NCBI RefSeq assembly: GCF_014773265.1
Contig: NZ_JACWMY010000001.1
Coordinates: 496,001-560,000, forward strand
DNA: 64,000 nt
Reading direction: 5' to 3'
DNA from: Mucilaginibacter pankratovii
GTDB taxonomy: Bacteria > Bacteroidota > Bacteroidia > Sphingobacteriales > Sphingobacteriaceae
Part shown: positions 44,389-54,021 of the stretch, piece after piece
Numbering within the stretch: the stretch's first letter is position 1
Layout: every line of letters begins with the position of its first letter
The notes under the pieces: generated by a model
Seen by the model: the letters and a program-made list of their open reading frames with translations, nothing else
Told to the model about the DNA's origin: nothing
Database searches by the model: none
Made by a program: the position numbers and the translations under genes

Positions 44389-44961
44389 ATGGTTTCTACG
44401 CTCCTTTTCAACAATTTTAATAAATATGCCCGTATTACTGGAAGTGATTTTGAACAGATCGAAAAGGTAATTGTTAAAAGGTTCGTTAAAAAAAGAAGAG
44501 CCTTACTCACGGAGGGTGAAATCAGCCGATACATCTATTTTATTGAAAAAGGTGCACTTCGATCATACACTACAGATAAAGACGGTGTAGAACATGTTAT
44601 CCAATTGGCGGTTGAAGATCATTGGATTGCAGATCTGCTCAGCTTTATAACGCAGGCACCTGGAAATGTCAGCATAGAGGCCATCGAAGATAGTGAAGTT
44701 TGGTTGTTACCACATCACGAACTCGATCTGCTCTATGACCAAGTACCTGCGCTGGAAAGATATTTCCGGCAGTTATTTCAGCGGGCTTATGTCAGCCTTC
44801 AGCAACGCCTCAGTTCGACGGTAAGTCAGAATGCAGAAGAGCGCTATAGACTTATCATTAGTGATTTCCCACAAATTGCTGCGCGTATACCGTTAATATA
44901 CATTGCTTCTTATTTGGGGATTACGCCCGAAAGTTTAAGCAGGGTAAGAAAACAGCTTTAA
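44389..44961 (+). CDS. Crp/Fnr-family transcription regulator (short form)
   Basis: The 190-residue protein has an N-terminal cyclic-nucleotide-binding-like beta roll (LLTEGEISRYIYFIEKGALRSY) and a compact C-terminal helix-turn-helix ending IASYLGITPESLSRVRKQL. It has no four-cysteine Fnr cluster. Such short Bacteroidota regulators often have no known ligand. It is the last gene of the plus-strand run and faces the PPC-domain gene convergently, 22 bases away. A second Crp/Fnr regulator of the same type lies beside the second PPC gene at 62.6 kb. Confidence 0.88.
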   Translation: MVSTLLFNNFNKYARITGSDFEQIEKVIVKRFVKKRRALLTEGEISRYIYFIEKGALRSYTTDKDGVEHVIQLAVEDHWIADLLSFITQAPGNVSIEAIEDSEVWLLPHHELDLLYDQVPALERYFRQLFQRAYVSLQQRLSSTVSQNAEERYRLIISDFPQIAARIPLIYIASYLGITPESLSRVRKQL

Positions 44962-44983
44962 CGCTAAATTATCCAAATTTGCG

Positions 44984-45481
44984 TTATTTATCAAAGTCAA
45001 TCATTGTTGCGTTAAATTCCGGATTCAATTTCTTATGTAAGGCTGTCGGTTCAACCGTTACAATGAGCTCTACGGTGGGTCCGACATACATTGCTAATAA
45101 ATGACCGCCTTTTACCAAACCGCCCTTTTCTGAAGCATTGGAATGTGCATGAACTACAGGTTTATCTTCATACCAGGTTATATTTCCGTCAATAGAGGTT
45201 ACTTCAGCAATGCCTACATGGATTACTTCATACTCCAGGCGATCAAAGTCGAACCAACCCAGCTCCACGCTGAACGCACTTCCTATGCCTTGAAAATGAG
45301 CACTTTTCACATCGTATTCCAAAGCAAATCCTGTCAAACCAGATACCACTTCATCGCCCTTAAAAAAACTGACCATATAGGTTCTGACATTTTCAACAGT
45401 ACTTAACAATTTTACTTTCATGGCGGGAGCTTTTCCCGCCTCGGCATGCGTAGCTGCCGATCTGTATTCTACTTTTTCCAT
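44984..45481 (-). CDS. PPC-domain (DUF296) protein, cytoplasmic
   Basis: The 165-residue protein consists of a PPC/DUF296 domain. Motifs include TYMVSFFKGDEVVSGLTGFA, the metal-binding-type His pair VVHAHSNAS, GGHLLAMYVGPTVEL and TVEPTALHKKL. PPC folds are trimeric and appear in plant AT-hook proteins, but stand-alone bacterial copies have no proven DNA binding. There is no signal peptide, unlike its paralogue at 61989. It precedes the FMN reductase gene in reading order reversed, 22 bases apart, so the two are in one minus-strand operon. Confidence 0.82.
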   Translation of the reverse strand: MEKVEYRSAATHAEAGKAPAMKVKLLSTVENVRTYMVSFFKGDEVVSGLTGFALEYDVKSAHFQGIGSAFSVELGWFDFDRLEYEVIHVGIAEVTSIDGNITWYEDKPVVHAHSNASEKGGLVKGGHLLAMYVGPTVELIVTVEPTALHKKLNPEFNATMIDFDK

Positions 45482-45503
45482 AATATTATAAAATTTAGAT
45501 TTA

Positions 45504-46058
45504 TTAACTATTCTTTTTAAACCAGGTTATATAAGCATCTACTGCCTTTTTAAGAAACTCTTTGGTGCTTCCTTCTTTTAAAATTCCATTTTCATTGAAC
45601 AGCTCATTTACTTTTGGAAGGTAAACCTCCGGCTGCTGCATAGTGGGCACGTTCAGAAATACCAGACTTTGCCTCAAATGGTGGTTAGCGCCAAAAGCTG
45701 ACAGGTTACCTGGCGAGTTGCTGAAAACAGCAGCAGGTTTCGCATCCCACACGCTCTTTCCATAAGGCCTGGAACCTACATCTAAGGCGTTTTTTAAAAC
45801 CGCTGGAACAGATCTGTTATATTCCGGTGTGATAAATATAATGCCGTCAACTGATGCCATCTCCTCTCTGAAAGCTATAATGGCTTGGGGAACTTCATGG
45901 TTATCGTCAAAGTCCTGGTTATAAATTGGAAGATCAGCCAAAGAGATAACTTTGAACTTAAATCCTTCCGGTGCCATATTTAATACAGCGTTTGCTAGTT
46001 TTTTTGAAAATGATTCCTTGCGCAGACTTCCTGCAAGAATACCTATTGTTTTGCTCAT
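45504..46058 (-). CDS. NAD(P)H-dependent FMN reductase
   Basis: The 184-residue flavodoxin-like enzyme shows the FMN-phosphate loop AGSLRKESFS (9-18) and the signature FITPEYNRSVPAVLKNALD. It ends with helices typical of the azoreductase/chromate-reductase-like family. It would reduce quinones, azo dyes or metals with NAD(P)H in the cytoplasm. It stands upstream of the PPC gene and about 110 bases downstream of the alcohol dehydrogenase gene. A role in quinone or electrophile detoxification fits the neighbourhood. Confidence 0.9.
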   Translation of the reverse strand: MSKTIGILAGSLRKESFSKKLANAVLNMAPEGFKFKVISLADLPIYNQDFDDNHEVPQAIIAFREEMASVDGIIFITPEYNRSVPAVLKNALDVGSRPYGKSVWDAKPAAVFSNSPGNLSAFGANHHLRQSLVFLNVPTMQQPEVYLPKVNELFNENGILKEGSTKEFLKKAVDAYITWFKKNS

Positions 46059-46166
46059 GATGTTTATTTGTTTGATTGTTAAATAAGGGTAAAGTGACCC
46101 AAACTAATAAATATGAGTTTGGGTCAAGTATTGATGTCACTGTGTATAAACAATAAGATTGCCGGC

Positions 46167-47279
46167 CTATTGTTTGTATTCGCCGATCAATAGCACAGAT
46201 TTGATTGTCCTTCCTTTTTCCGAATCTTCAACCGCCTCATTGATGTCCTGGAAAGCATATGTTTTGATCAGTTTGTCGAATGGGAATTGGCCCAGTTGAT
46301 ACATGTGGATGAGTTTAGGAATGAATTCCTGCGGAACGCTATCGCCCTGGTTGATCCACCTGATCTTGTAACCCTTGGTCAGAAAGATATTGGTTTCCAG
46401 TTCCAGCGGCTTACGGGCTACGCCGATACAAACCATTTCGCCCAATGGCGCAAGGCTGGATAAAACATTGTTGATCACTTCGTTTCTTCCGGTTGTATCT
46501 ATGCCGTATTGCACACCATTGGGCAATATCTCCAGGATACGTTTCGATACGTCCTCAGTTAAACTGTTAATGGTATGGGTTGCACCAAACTCTTTAGAAA
46601 AATTTAATCTTTCTTCATTGATATCAACGGCAATGATTACAGTAGCGGAAGACGCCTTGGCCGCCATTAACGCCGCCAATCCAACAGCACCGGTACCGGT
46701 GATCACAATAGAGCTGCCGATCTTAACTTTTAACGAATTAATTACGGCTCCTGCACCAGTCTGGATACCGCAACCCAATGGGCCTAATATTTCCAATGGC
46801 GCATCTTTAGGAACTGCAATCACATTGTTTTTATGTGCAATGGCATAGGTAGCAAAAGACGATTGCGAAAAGAAATTGTCATTGAGTACTTTACCATCCG
46901 GGTAATGGTGATTATGCGAACCATCCATTCGGGCACCTGAGAAGTTCCGCGGGAAAAATTCATAACAGTAAGCAGGCGTACCGGAACGGCAAATCTCACA
47001 TTCCCCGCAATAACCGTAGGTCAGTACGACGTGGTCGCCAACGTTCAGGTGATGAACGTCTTCACCGATACTTTCGATAACACCGGAACCTTCATGACCC
47101 AGGATCACGGGAAAGTTGGGTGAACCCATGACGAAATCGCGCGCTACCATGTCGGTATGACAAATACCGGTTGCTACGATCCTGACCAACACTTCATCAG
47201 ATTTGGGTTGATCTAAAACTACTTTTGTTAGTTCGAATTCGCTGCCTTGTGCTTTAACGACAGCTGCTGTGATTTCCAT
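46167..47279 (-). CDS. Zinc-dependent alcohol dehydrogenase (aryl-alcohol type MDR)
   Basis: The 370-residue enzyme carries the catalytic zinc ligands GICHTDMV and GHEGSGVIE and the structural zinc cysteines CGECEICRSGTPAYC. The NAD-binding loop is ITGTGAVGLAALMAA, with an acidic residue at the end of the second strand (AVDINEER), favouring NAD. It resembles benzyl-alcohol and aryl-alcohol dehydrogenases. It interconverts alcohols and aldehydes in the cytoplasm. It is upstream of the FMN reductase gene in the same direction. Confidence 0.9.
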   Translation of the reverse strand: MEITAAVVKAQGSEFELTKVVLDQPKSDEVLVRIVATGICHTDMVARDFVMGSPNFPVILGHEGSGVIESIGEDVHHLNVGDHVVLTYGYCGECEICRSGTPAYCYEFFPRNFSGARMDGSHNHHYPDGKVLNDNFFSQSSFATYAIAHKNNVIAVPKDAPLEILGPLGCGIQTGAGAVINSLKVKIGSSIVITGTGAVGLAALMAAKASSATVIIAVDINEERLNFSKEFGATHTINSLTEDVSKRILEILPNGVQYGIDTTGRNEVINNVLSSLAPLGEMVCIGVARKPLELETNIFLTKGYKIRWINQGDSVPQEFIPKLIHMYQLGQFPFDKLIKTYAFQDINEAVEDSEKGRTIKSVLLIGEYKQ

Positions 47280-47339
47280 AATGATTTAATTTAGTTTTGA
47301 ATAATGGATTAATTTATTTCTGTAAAAATTTAGAATAAG

Positions 47340-48944
47340 CTAAAGATTTCCTTCAGGCACCACCATACGCCGGTTCCAGTGTAACAAAGTTTTATTGATC
47401 GCCGGTATCATCAGGATGAGCATGGCCACGCCGAAAAGCAACAAAGCAATGGACAGGAATACCGCACGGTTAGTTAGTAACTGGGTTTGTTGGGCAAGAC
47501 TTTGGCCAAGCGCCGCATTAGCTAATGCCGAAGCCTGATCGGCAGAAAATCCTTTACCAGCATACAAAGCTTTAAAGTCTTTGATCCGGTCTGCCGTAAT
47601 CACATTGTCTACAGTCAGGTAACCCATAAACCCTTCTTTGAAGTGCTGGTTGAAATACAGCTGCAGGTTATAATAGCCAGCTACAGAATTACAGGATGCC
47701 ATGAACCGGGCATAAGCAGCTACCACAAGCCCGGTGGTACCTGTTTCTGAAGGTAAGGAGGATACTGTAAAAATGATAATAGGAACGAACAAAAAACCTG
47801 ATGCGGCCCCCTGCATCATCACAGGAAAAAGCAGATCGGTAAAAGAAAGGTCGGGTGTCATTAAAAAACACATCCAAAGATTATAACCGACCATCAGCAA
47901 GAAACCAATTACTAAAAAGCCCTTGATAGAATGACGTTTAGCTAAGGTGAGCCGGGTGGAGATGATCAGCGATACGACGATCCCTCCTACATTGCATAAG
48001 CTTAAAGCGATAACCTGGATAGTGCTCCATTTCAAAACTCCTCCGGCGTAATTATAGATCAGGTTAATGCTGTCCTTGCTGCCATAGTAAACGGCCAGCA
48101 GGCAAAGCCCGATTAGAAAGTTAGGGTATTTGAACGCTTTGATATAGATCAATGGTCGTTTAACGATCGATTGCCTGTAGAAAAAGAGCACCGCGCCACA
48201 AAATGTGATCAAGCTACTAAAAAGTATCCGCGTGTCTGAAAACCAGTAGTACTTAGAGCCATAAATCATGGTATAAGCGAAGGCCGCGGAGGTACAGGTA
48301 AATAATATAAATCCGGCCCAGTCGATCTGGTACAATGGATAGGGCTTATGACCTGATGTGCCACGCAGTGCCAGCAAACTGATCAGGAGCGTAATTATTT
48401 GAAAACCTATCAGGTAATAGTAAGCAACCTTCCAATCTGCCGAAACAACCACGAATGCTGCTACCAAGCCTATCAATACCGTATTGGCAAGGATAGTGCC
48501 GTAAAACACCGCCGAACCGATTGCCTGGGCACGTTCACTTTCTAAACGGGTAAAGATCAGGATGAGCGCACAGGCAGCGGTATTACCGACTAAAATACCC
48601 TGTAAAAAGCGAAGGATAAAAAAGAAATGGATGTCCTGACAATTCAGGCACAAGCAGTTCAACAATACAGCCAGCATGATATTGGTGACCAGATAGTTCC
48701 TTGTTTCAAAATATTTGAGGAAACGGAATTGAACCGGCAGTATCGAAATGATCCCGGCATAACATAGCAACAGGGCAAACGAAATATCTTCAGGCTGTGC
48801 GCCGAGATAGGCGATCATGTAATTTTGGGTCAGCGAAAACATACCGAACTGCATAAGTGATCCCAGCAGAATGAGGAATAAGGCGATCCGTACGCCCCAT
48901 TGCCAGCCATTGATCCAGTCTTTGAAATAAACCGGCTTGCTCAT
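47340..48944 (-). CDS. MFS drug transporter, DHA2/EmrB-like
   Basis: The 534-residue protein has about fourteen hydrophobic helices, starting GVRIALFLILLGSLMQFGMF, with a loop pattern (RFLQGILVGNTAACALILIF) of drug:proton antiporters. The first codon overlaps the stop of the hlyD gene (ATGA). With the HlyD-like adaptor and TolC channel encoded upstream it forms a tripartite EmrAB-TolC-type pump. Substrates are likely hydrophobic toxins. The TetR gene at the head of the operon is the expected repressor. Confidence 0.88.
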   Translation of the reverse strand: MSKPVYFKDWINGWQWGVRIALFLILLGSLMQFGMFSLTQNYMIAYLGAQPEDISFALLLCYAGIISILPVQFRFLKYFETRNYLVTNIMLAVLLNCLCLNCQDIHFFFILRFLQGILVGNTAACALILIFTRLESERAQAIGSAVFYGTILANTVLIGLVAAFVVVSADWKVAYYYLIGFQIITLLISLLALRGTSGHKPYPLYQIDWAGFILFTCTSAAFAYTMIYGSKYYWFSDTRILFSSLITFCGAVLFFYRQSIVKRPLIYIKAFKYPNFLIGLCLLAVYYGSKDSINLIYNYAGGVLKWSTIQVIALSLCNVGGIVVSLIISTRLTLAKRHSIKGFLVIGFLLMVGYNLWMCFLMTPDLSFTDLLFPVMMQGAASGFLFVPIIIFTVSSLPSETGTTGLVVAAYARFMASCNSVAGYYNLQLYFNQHFKEGFMGYLTVDNVITADRIKDFKALYAGKGFSADQASALANAALGQSLAQQTQLLTNRAVFLSIALLLFGVAMLILMIPAINKTLLHWNRRMVVPEGNL

Positions 48945-49987
48945 GATGCTTTCTTTTTAACGGATACGGTTACGTTCATTCCGGGTATAAACTGATCGGT
49001 ATCTTTTGCATCAAAGACAATCTTTACGGGAACCCGCTGAATGATCTTAACAAAATTTCCGGTTGAATTATCCGCCGGTAAAAGGGAAAACCGGGAGCCT
49101 GTCGAGCCGGCTATTGCTTCGATCCTGCCTTTGAATACCTTGCCGCCTATGGCATCGACCCTGATATCCACCGGCTGGCCGACATACATGCCTTCGACTT
49201 GCGTTTCCTTATAGTTCGCGGTGATCCACTTTTGATCTTCGTTAATAATACTGACCAAAGGTTGTCCAGGCTGGATCTGCTGGCCTTCCAGAATGTTTTT
49301 CCGGCCCAGTCTTCCGGAGTAAGGCGCACGGATAACGGTATAAGATAAATTCAGCCTGGCCAGATCCAGTGCCGCCTGCTTGCGTTTGATATCCGCTTTA
49401 AGCAGGGCAAAGTGAGTTTTTAGCTCATTGACCCGTGCCTGATTTGTTCTTAAGCTGTTTTGCGCAGCGCTGTAATCGCTGGCTGCCACATCATAACGCG
49501 CCTGCACCTGTTCCAGGTCGGATCCGGTAGCGGCCTCTTCTTTAACCAGATTTTTATAGCGCCTGATATCCTGCTGCTGTTGCACATATCTGGCCTGAGC
49601 CCCTTTGATCTGGTCCTTATTGACATCAGTGCCTAATTCGGATGAATGAATGCCGGCAGACAGCACGGTCAATTGGGCGCGTGCGTCGTCCATAGCTGCT
49701 TCTGCGGATTCCAGTTGCGCTTTGTATTCCCTGTCATCCAATATGACCAGCGTGTCACCGCGTTTCACCAGTTGATGCTCTTCAAACTTAACCTGTTCGA
49801 TGTATCCACCCGCCCGTGCAGATACGGGGTTGATGTAGGAATCCACCTGGGCGTCATTGGTTTCTTCGTAATGCCGGCTGAAACCCCAGTATTGAATGAA
49901 GTAAAATATGCCGGCCAGAACAACAACTACAGCGATGATCGTGATGACAATATTTCCCGGGTGGATCTTTTGATTTTCTGTTTTCAT
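48941..49987 (-). CDS. HlyD/EmrA-family secretion adaptor
   Basis: The 348-residue protein has an N-terminal transmembrane helix (about 14-32), the lipoyl half-motif EEHQLVKRGDTLVILDDREY and a long coiled coil (about 75-195). The second half-motif RAPYSGRLGRKNILEGQQI and a barrel follow. DAQVDSYINPVSARAGGYI is typical of EmrA. It bridges the MFS pump to TolC in the periplasm. It follows the tolC gene after 14 bases and overlaps the MFS gene. Confidence 0.92.
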   Translation of the reverse strand: MKTENQKIHPGNIVITIIAVVVVLAGIFYFIQYWGFSRHYEETNDAQVDSYINPVSARAGGYIEQVKFEEHQLVKRGDTLVILDDREYKAQLESAEAAMDDARAQLTVLSAGIHSSELGTDVNKDQIKGAQARYVQQQQDIRRYKNLVKEEAATGSDLEQVQARYDVAASDYSAAQNSLRTNQARVNELKTHFALLKADIKRKQAALDLARLNLSYTVIRAPYSGRLGRKNILEGQQIQPGQPLVSIINEDQKWITANYKETQVEGMYVGQPVDIRVDAIGGKVFKGRIEAIAGSTGSRFSLLPADNSTGNFVKIIQRVPVKIVFDAKDTDQFIPGMNVTVSVKKKAS

Positions 49988-50001
49988 GTCAAAGGCATTA
50001 A

Positions 50002-51366
50002 TTACAAGTTGCCACTGGTGTATAAGAGATGATAGTAAATGGTGAGTGCATCCGTTTGAGCTCTGATCAGGTTGAACCTTGATTCCTGAAGCAGGTTATC
50101 TGCATCAAGGAGGTCCGTAAGCAGCGCCAACTGGTTGAAATATTTGGTGGTAACAATGCGGTAATTGACCTGCGATTGTTCCACAGAACGCTGATTAACA
50201 GCGATCCGGTTCAATGCCTCTATATATTTAATGTAGTAAGATTTTACGTCGGTAGTGATATTATCTGCGGTAGCCTGCTGTTGAAGTTCCAGTTCTTTGA
50301 CCCTTAGCTTACCGGCGGCAACTTTGCTTTTGTTGTGATAAAGTGAGGAGATGCTGTACTGTGCTTTCAGACCTACAAAACCAACGGCATATGCCTGGTT
50401 CACGGAAGGAAAAAACAGATAATTCGGGTAATTTAAGCCGTAAGCGGTGTAAAAAGCTAAGGATGGCATATTAGCGCTTTGAATGCCCCTCACGCGTGCA
50501 CGCTGTATTTCCACATTTTCCGCTGCCTTACGTACGCTGTAGGATGAGATTCCCGACCGTTCGATCAGTTGCAGCAGGGAATCAGGAACTGGTTTTGGCA
50601 TTGCGGCAGAATCGGTAGGATTTACACGAACGCTGTCCGGCACATTCATCAGTACGTCCAGCTTTTGATTCGCGATAATGATATCGTTATCGGTTTGCTG
50701 CAGGGAAAGCTCTACCGTAGAGAGCATAACCTCTGCGCGTAACACATCACTTTTGGTAACCTTTTGATTTTTATACAGTGCGTTGATATTCCTGAGGCGG
50801 GTTTGTGCCCTTTTTAACTGATCCTGGATGTATTTTTTCAAGTCAGCAAGCCTGACCAGATCAAGATACTGACCGGCAGTTTGCAGCGCAATGTTGCCGG
50901 ACTGGTCCTCCGCATTTATTTTTGCGAGGCCCAGCCGCGAAGTCTGTTCTTTTTGGAAAGCGCGCTGACGTCCGCCACTATAAATATTAAATAAAGCATC
51001 GACCCCAAAGGCGGCAGCATTTGGTGTTGGTCTTCGCGGGCCTGTTGTGGAATGACTAAGACCTTCGGTAAATAAAGTAAGGTCTGAAAAACGCTGGTAA
51101 GACCCGCTCACATTGACCGTTGGCAACGCAGCACGGTAAGCATCCTGCCTGTCTTCACCCGCCGCGCTCTGTTCAATACGAGCTGCCTGCACCCATTTGT
51201 TCTGACTTTTAGCAAATTGAACCGCTTCGGACAAAGAGACGTTGAAGCCAGCCGGACTGTTTACCTGGGCAAAAAGGCACGCTGAATGTCCTGCCAAAAA
51301 AATAACTAGCATTACAGTTACAACAGACAGGCTGGTATTTTTAGCATATAAACAGGACTTAAACAT
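50002..51366 (-). CDS. TolC-family outer-membrane channel of MFS efflux operon
   Basis: The 454-residue protein has a signal peptide (hydrophobic segment about 15-34) and the OEP repeat pattern: LSEAVQFAKSQNKWVQAARI, later YHNKSKVAAGKLRVKELELQ and DLLDADNLLQESRFNLIRAQ. It starts inside the end of the tetR gene (8-base overlap) and precedes hlyD by 14 bases. It supplies the outer-membrane duct for the HlyD/MFS pump. The low similarity to the TolC at 35987 in motif spelling shows the two operons are not recent duplicates. Confidence 0.92.
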   Translation of the reverse strand: MFKSCLYAKNTSLSVVTVMLVIFLAGHSACLFAQVNSPAGFNVSLSEAVQFAKSQNKWVQAARIEQSAAGEDRQDAYRAALPTVNVSGSYQRFSDLTLFTEGLSHSTTGPRRPTPNAAAFGVDALFNIYSGGRQRAFQKEQTSRLGLAKINAEDQSGNIALQTAGQYLDLVRLADLKKYIQDQLKRAQTRLRNINALYKNQKVTKSDVLRAEVMLSTVELSLQQTDNDIIIANQKLDVLMNVPDSVRVNPTDSAAMPKPVPDSLLQLIERSGISSYSVRKAAENVEIQRARVRGIQSANMPSLAFYTAYGLNYPNYLFFPSVNQAYAVGFVGLKAQYSISSLYHNKSKVAAGKLRVKELELQQQATADNITTDVKSYYIKYIEALNRIAVNQRSVEQSQVNYRIVTTKYFNQLALLTDLLDADNLLQESRFNLIRAQTDALTIYYHLLYTSGNL

Positions 51367-51997
51367 GACTTAAATTGATTGAAGTGAGTTTTTCCGGGAT
51401 GACCATTAGCAAGATATGGTCGATCATTCGCCCGGTCATATCATCTCTTACCGGCTCGTATAAATGCATTAGTGAAGAAAGGTTACCTGTAAATACAGAC
51501 GGTATAAATGACAGGATGTTAAGGGCAAAGATCTCTGCATCAATGGCTTTAAAATGCCCTGAATCAATACCGCTTTGAATGATCTTTAGCAGGAACCGGT
51601 AGATCTGGACGCGTGCTTCCGTTACCATTTCAATAACGGCCGGATGGCGACGTGTAGCTAATTGGTTATAAAGCAGTCGATGAAAGCTTTTGTTAGAAGA
51701 GATTCTTTGAATGTACAGGAGTAAGTAGCCCCTTAATTTTTCACCGGGATTAAGTTCAAGTTGATCAAACCCATTGATCTCTAACGTAATTTCGATTAGC
51801 CTGCTCTTAAATATTTCAAGATAGAGGGCTTCTTTCGATCCAAAGTAGTAACTGATCATGCCGGAATTCATATGGAGTTCCTTTGCAATAAGCCTGATAG
51901 AAGTCCCGTCAAAGCCATGCCTGGCAAATAGCTCTTCTGCACCTTTTAGTAAGAGTTGCCTGCTATCCTGAGTAGAATGATCTGTCGGTACGGTCAT
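51359..51997 (-). CDS. TetR-family repressor of the efflux operon
   Basis: From ATG 51997 the product is 212 residues; an upstream ATG at 52048 adds 17 residues with no TetR character. The N-terminal helix-turn-helix reads LLLKGAEELFARHGFDGTSI, then AKELHMNSGMISYYFGSKEA, and the C-terminal ligand domain is helical with family-typical length. It should repress its own operon (tetR-tolC-hlyD-mfs) until a toxic ligand binds. The 8-base overlap with tolC supports this. The operator was not resolved by eye. Confidence 0.9.
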   Translation of the reverse strand: MTVPTDHSTQDSRQLLLKGAEELFARHGFDGTSIRLIAKELHMNSGMISYYFGSKEALYLEIFKSRLIEITLEINGFDQLELNPGEKLRGYLLLYIQRISSNKSFHRLLYNQLATRRHPAVIEMVTEARVQIYRFLLKIIQSGIDSGHFKAIDAEIFALNILSFIPSVFTGNLSSLMHLYEPVRDDMTGRMIDHILLMVIPEKLTSINLSHV

Positions 51998-52129
51998 GTG
52001 CTGTCTATCTTTTTTGATAGGACAAATTTCCGTCGTATTCAGCAGCATAACTCGGCTGTATTACCTCATTGTTCGTCGAAATGGCGTATTAATGATCTGT
52101 TTTAATACCAGGCACAGAGGAAACGCTTA

Positions 52130-53002
52130 CTAAAGGAACCTTTTACGATAAGCTACCGGGGAAAGGCCGGCATTGGCCCTGAAAAACTTACCGAAAACGG
52201 ACTGATCTGAAAAGTTCAACATGTTGCTGACCTGAGAAACGGTTAGCGATTTGTTCTGTAAGAGCACTTTAGCTTCCAACGCAATCGTTTCATCGATCCA
52301 TTTACCGGCAGATTTCCCGGTGTGTTTTTTGACAGCAGCTGAAAGGGACTTGGGTTGTACATGCAGATGATGAGCATAAAAATCCAACTTGCGCTCGTGC
52401 ATGTAATTGCGGTGGAGAAGTTGTTTGAATTTTGCAAAAAGCGTATAGCCGGTCAGCGAAGAATGAACCCCCACTGCATGCTGTCTGTAATAGGCATCGA
52501 TCTCGTAAATCAACGCGAAGATATAATTTCGTACGATCTCCGCCTGGTGATAATTGGCTGTAGCCTGGGTTGATTTGATGATCTCAAAGATCTTGCTGAA
52601 TTTGATCTGATAGGCATCCTCAATAGCCAATACGTGAAGATCATTATTTTCAAAAAAATCATATTTATCAAGGAAAAGCCGGTCAGCATATTGTTCCAAT
52701 AAAAAGGTGTCTTTAAAGAAAATGATATCCATCCTCAGTTGGTTACTTCTTTTACGGAAACTGCGGATCACTGACGGACCAAGGATGATGAGCGAGGGTG
52801 CCTCGATCTCATAGCTGTTAAGGCCTGCCTGCAGATAAATACTGCCCTCAGAAAGATAGGCCAGGGCGTAACTTTCCGCCCGGTACGGTTCTTCCGGATA
52901 AGGATGGCTTGCTGCGGATATGAACAAGTATTCCTTGCTGTTATCTGCAACAGAAAAAAGGCGGCTATGCCTGGAAAGCGAAAGTGTTTTGATCTCTTCC
53001 AA
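52130..53002 (-). CDS. AraC-family transcription regulator
   Basis: The 290-residue protein has an N-terminal cupin-like sensing domain (AYLSEGSIYLQAGLNSYEI) and a C-terminal double helix-turn-helix (about 190-290), with VSQVSNMLNFSDQSVFGKFF and GLSPVAYRKRFL. It is 80 bases upstream of tetR in the same direction and divergent from panB. It may regulate the efflux operon or the pan operon. Ligand and targets are unknown. Confidence 0.88.
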   Translation of the reverse strand: MEEIKTLSLSRHSRLFSVADNSKEYLFISAASHPYPEEPYRAESYALAYLSEGSIYLQAGLNSYEIEAPSLIILGPSVIRSFRKRSNQLRMDIIFFKDTFLLEQYADRLFLDKYDFFENNDLHVLAIEDAYQIKFSKIFEIIKSTQATANYHQAEIVRNYIFALIYEIDAYYRQHAVGVHSSLTGYTLFAKFKQLLHRNYMHERKLDFYAHHLHVQPKSLSAAVKKHTGKSAGKWIDETIALEAKVLLQNKSLTVSQVSNMLNFSDQSVFGKFFRANAGLSPVAYRKRFL

Positions 53003-53195
53003 TAGCGTGAAAATACAATATTATCATAACTGAAACTCTTTTTTTGGCCATAATTTATCCCAAAATATGCCCATTTGCTCCATTTGAACGAATTGTTAAG
53101 CTATTACGACGAAAACGGCTGAAAATTGACCTGTACTATTGCAGGGATCATATAAGGCTGTTATTAAAATAAGCAGCTGGCCACTATAAAAAACG

Positions 53196-54011
53196 ATGTC
53201 AGTACAAACCGTATTTCCAAAAATCACCAGCAAAGTTTTGCAGGATATGAAAACCACGGGTGAGAAGATCAGCATGCTCACCGCTTACGATTTTTCGATG
53301 GCCCGGATATTTGATGAGGCTGGAGTTGATGTGCTGCTGGTGGGTGATTCCGCTGCGAATGTCATGGCGGGCTACGACACGACCTTGCCGATCACCCTTG
53401 ACCATATGATTTACCATACCCAAAGCGTATCAAGAGCGGTTAAAAGGGCGATGATCATCACGGACCTTCCCTTCGGCACCTACCAGGGCGATAGTAAGCA
53501 AGCGCTTAATTCGGGGGTAAGACTGATGAAAGAAGCAGGAGCACATGCGCTAAAACTGGAGGGCGGAAAAGAAATTACAGATTCGGTCAGCAGGCTGATC
53601 CAGGCAGGTATCCCGGTCATGGGGCACCTGGGGCTGACGCCTCAGTCTATCTACAAGTTTGGCAGCTATGCCATACGCGCGAAAGAAGAGAACGAAGCGA
53701 ACGTCTTACTAAGTAATGCGCAGGCTTTGCAGGATGCAGGCTGTTTTGCAATCGTACTGGAAAAAATACCGGCAACTTTAGGAAAAAAAGTTACCGAAAT
53801 GCTCCAAATACCGGTTATCGGTATCGGCGCAGGCAAACATGTGGACGGGCAGGTACTTGTTATGCACGACCTTTTAGGCATTTCCAAGGATTTTGCCCCA
53901 CGGTTTCTGCGCAGATATTTGGATCTGTATAGCCAGATCACCAACGCGACTACTGCCTATGTTTCAGATGTCAAGTCGCGAAAATTCCCCAGCGATAAGG
54001 AACAATATTAA
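53196..54011 (+). CDS. panB: 3-methyl-2-oxobutanoate hydroxymethyltransferase
   Basis: The 271-residue enzyme makes ketopantoate from 2-oxoisovalerate and methylenetetrahydrofolate, the first step of pantothenate synthesis. It matches PanB along its length: [20 protein letters not shown], the magnesium ligands Asp in [11 protein letters not shown] and TDLPFG, the lysine/glutamate pair ALKLEGG, VLEKIP and [18 protein letters not shown]. It ends KFPSDKEQY, usual for Bacteroidota. The panD-like gene follows after 10 bases. All catalytic residues appear present. Confidence 0.95.
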   Translation: MSVQTVFPKITSKVLQDMKTTGEKISMLTAYDFSMARIFDEAGVDVLLVGDSAANVMAGYDTTLPITLDHMIYHTQSVSRAVKRAMIITDLPFGTYQGDSKQALNSGVRLMKEAGAHALKLEGGKEITDSVSRLIQAGIPVMGHLGLTPQSIYKFGSYAIRAKEENEANVLLSNAQALQDAGCFAIVLEKIPATLGKKVTEMLQIPVIGIGAGKHVDGQVLVMHDLLGISKDFAPRFLRRYLDLYSQITNATTAYVSDVKSRKFPSDKEQY

Positions 54012-54021
54012 CTCATATATC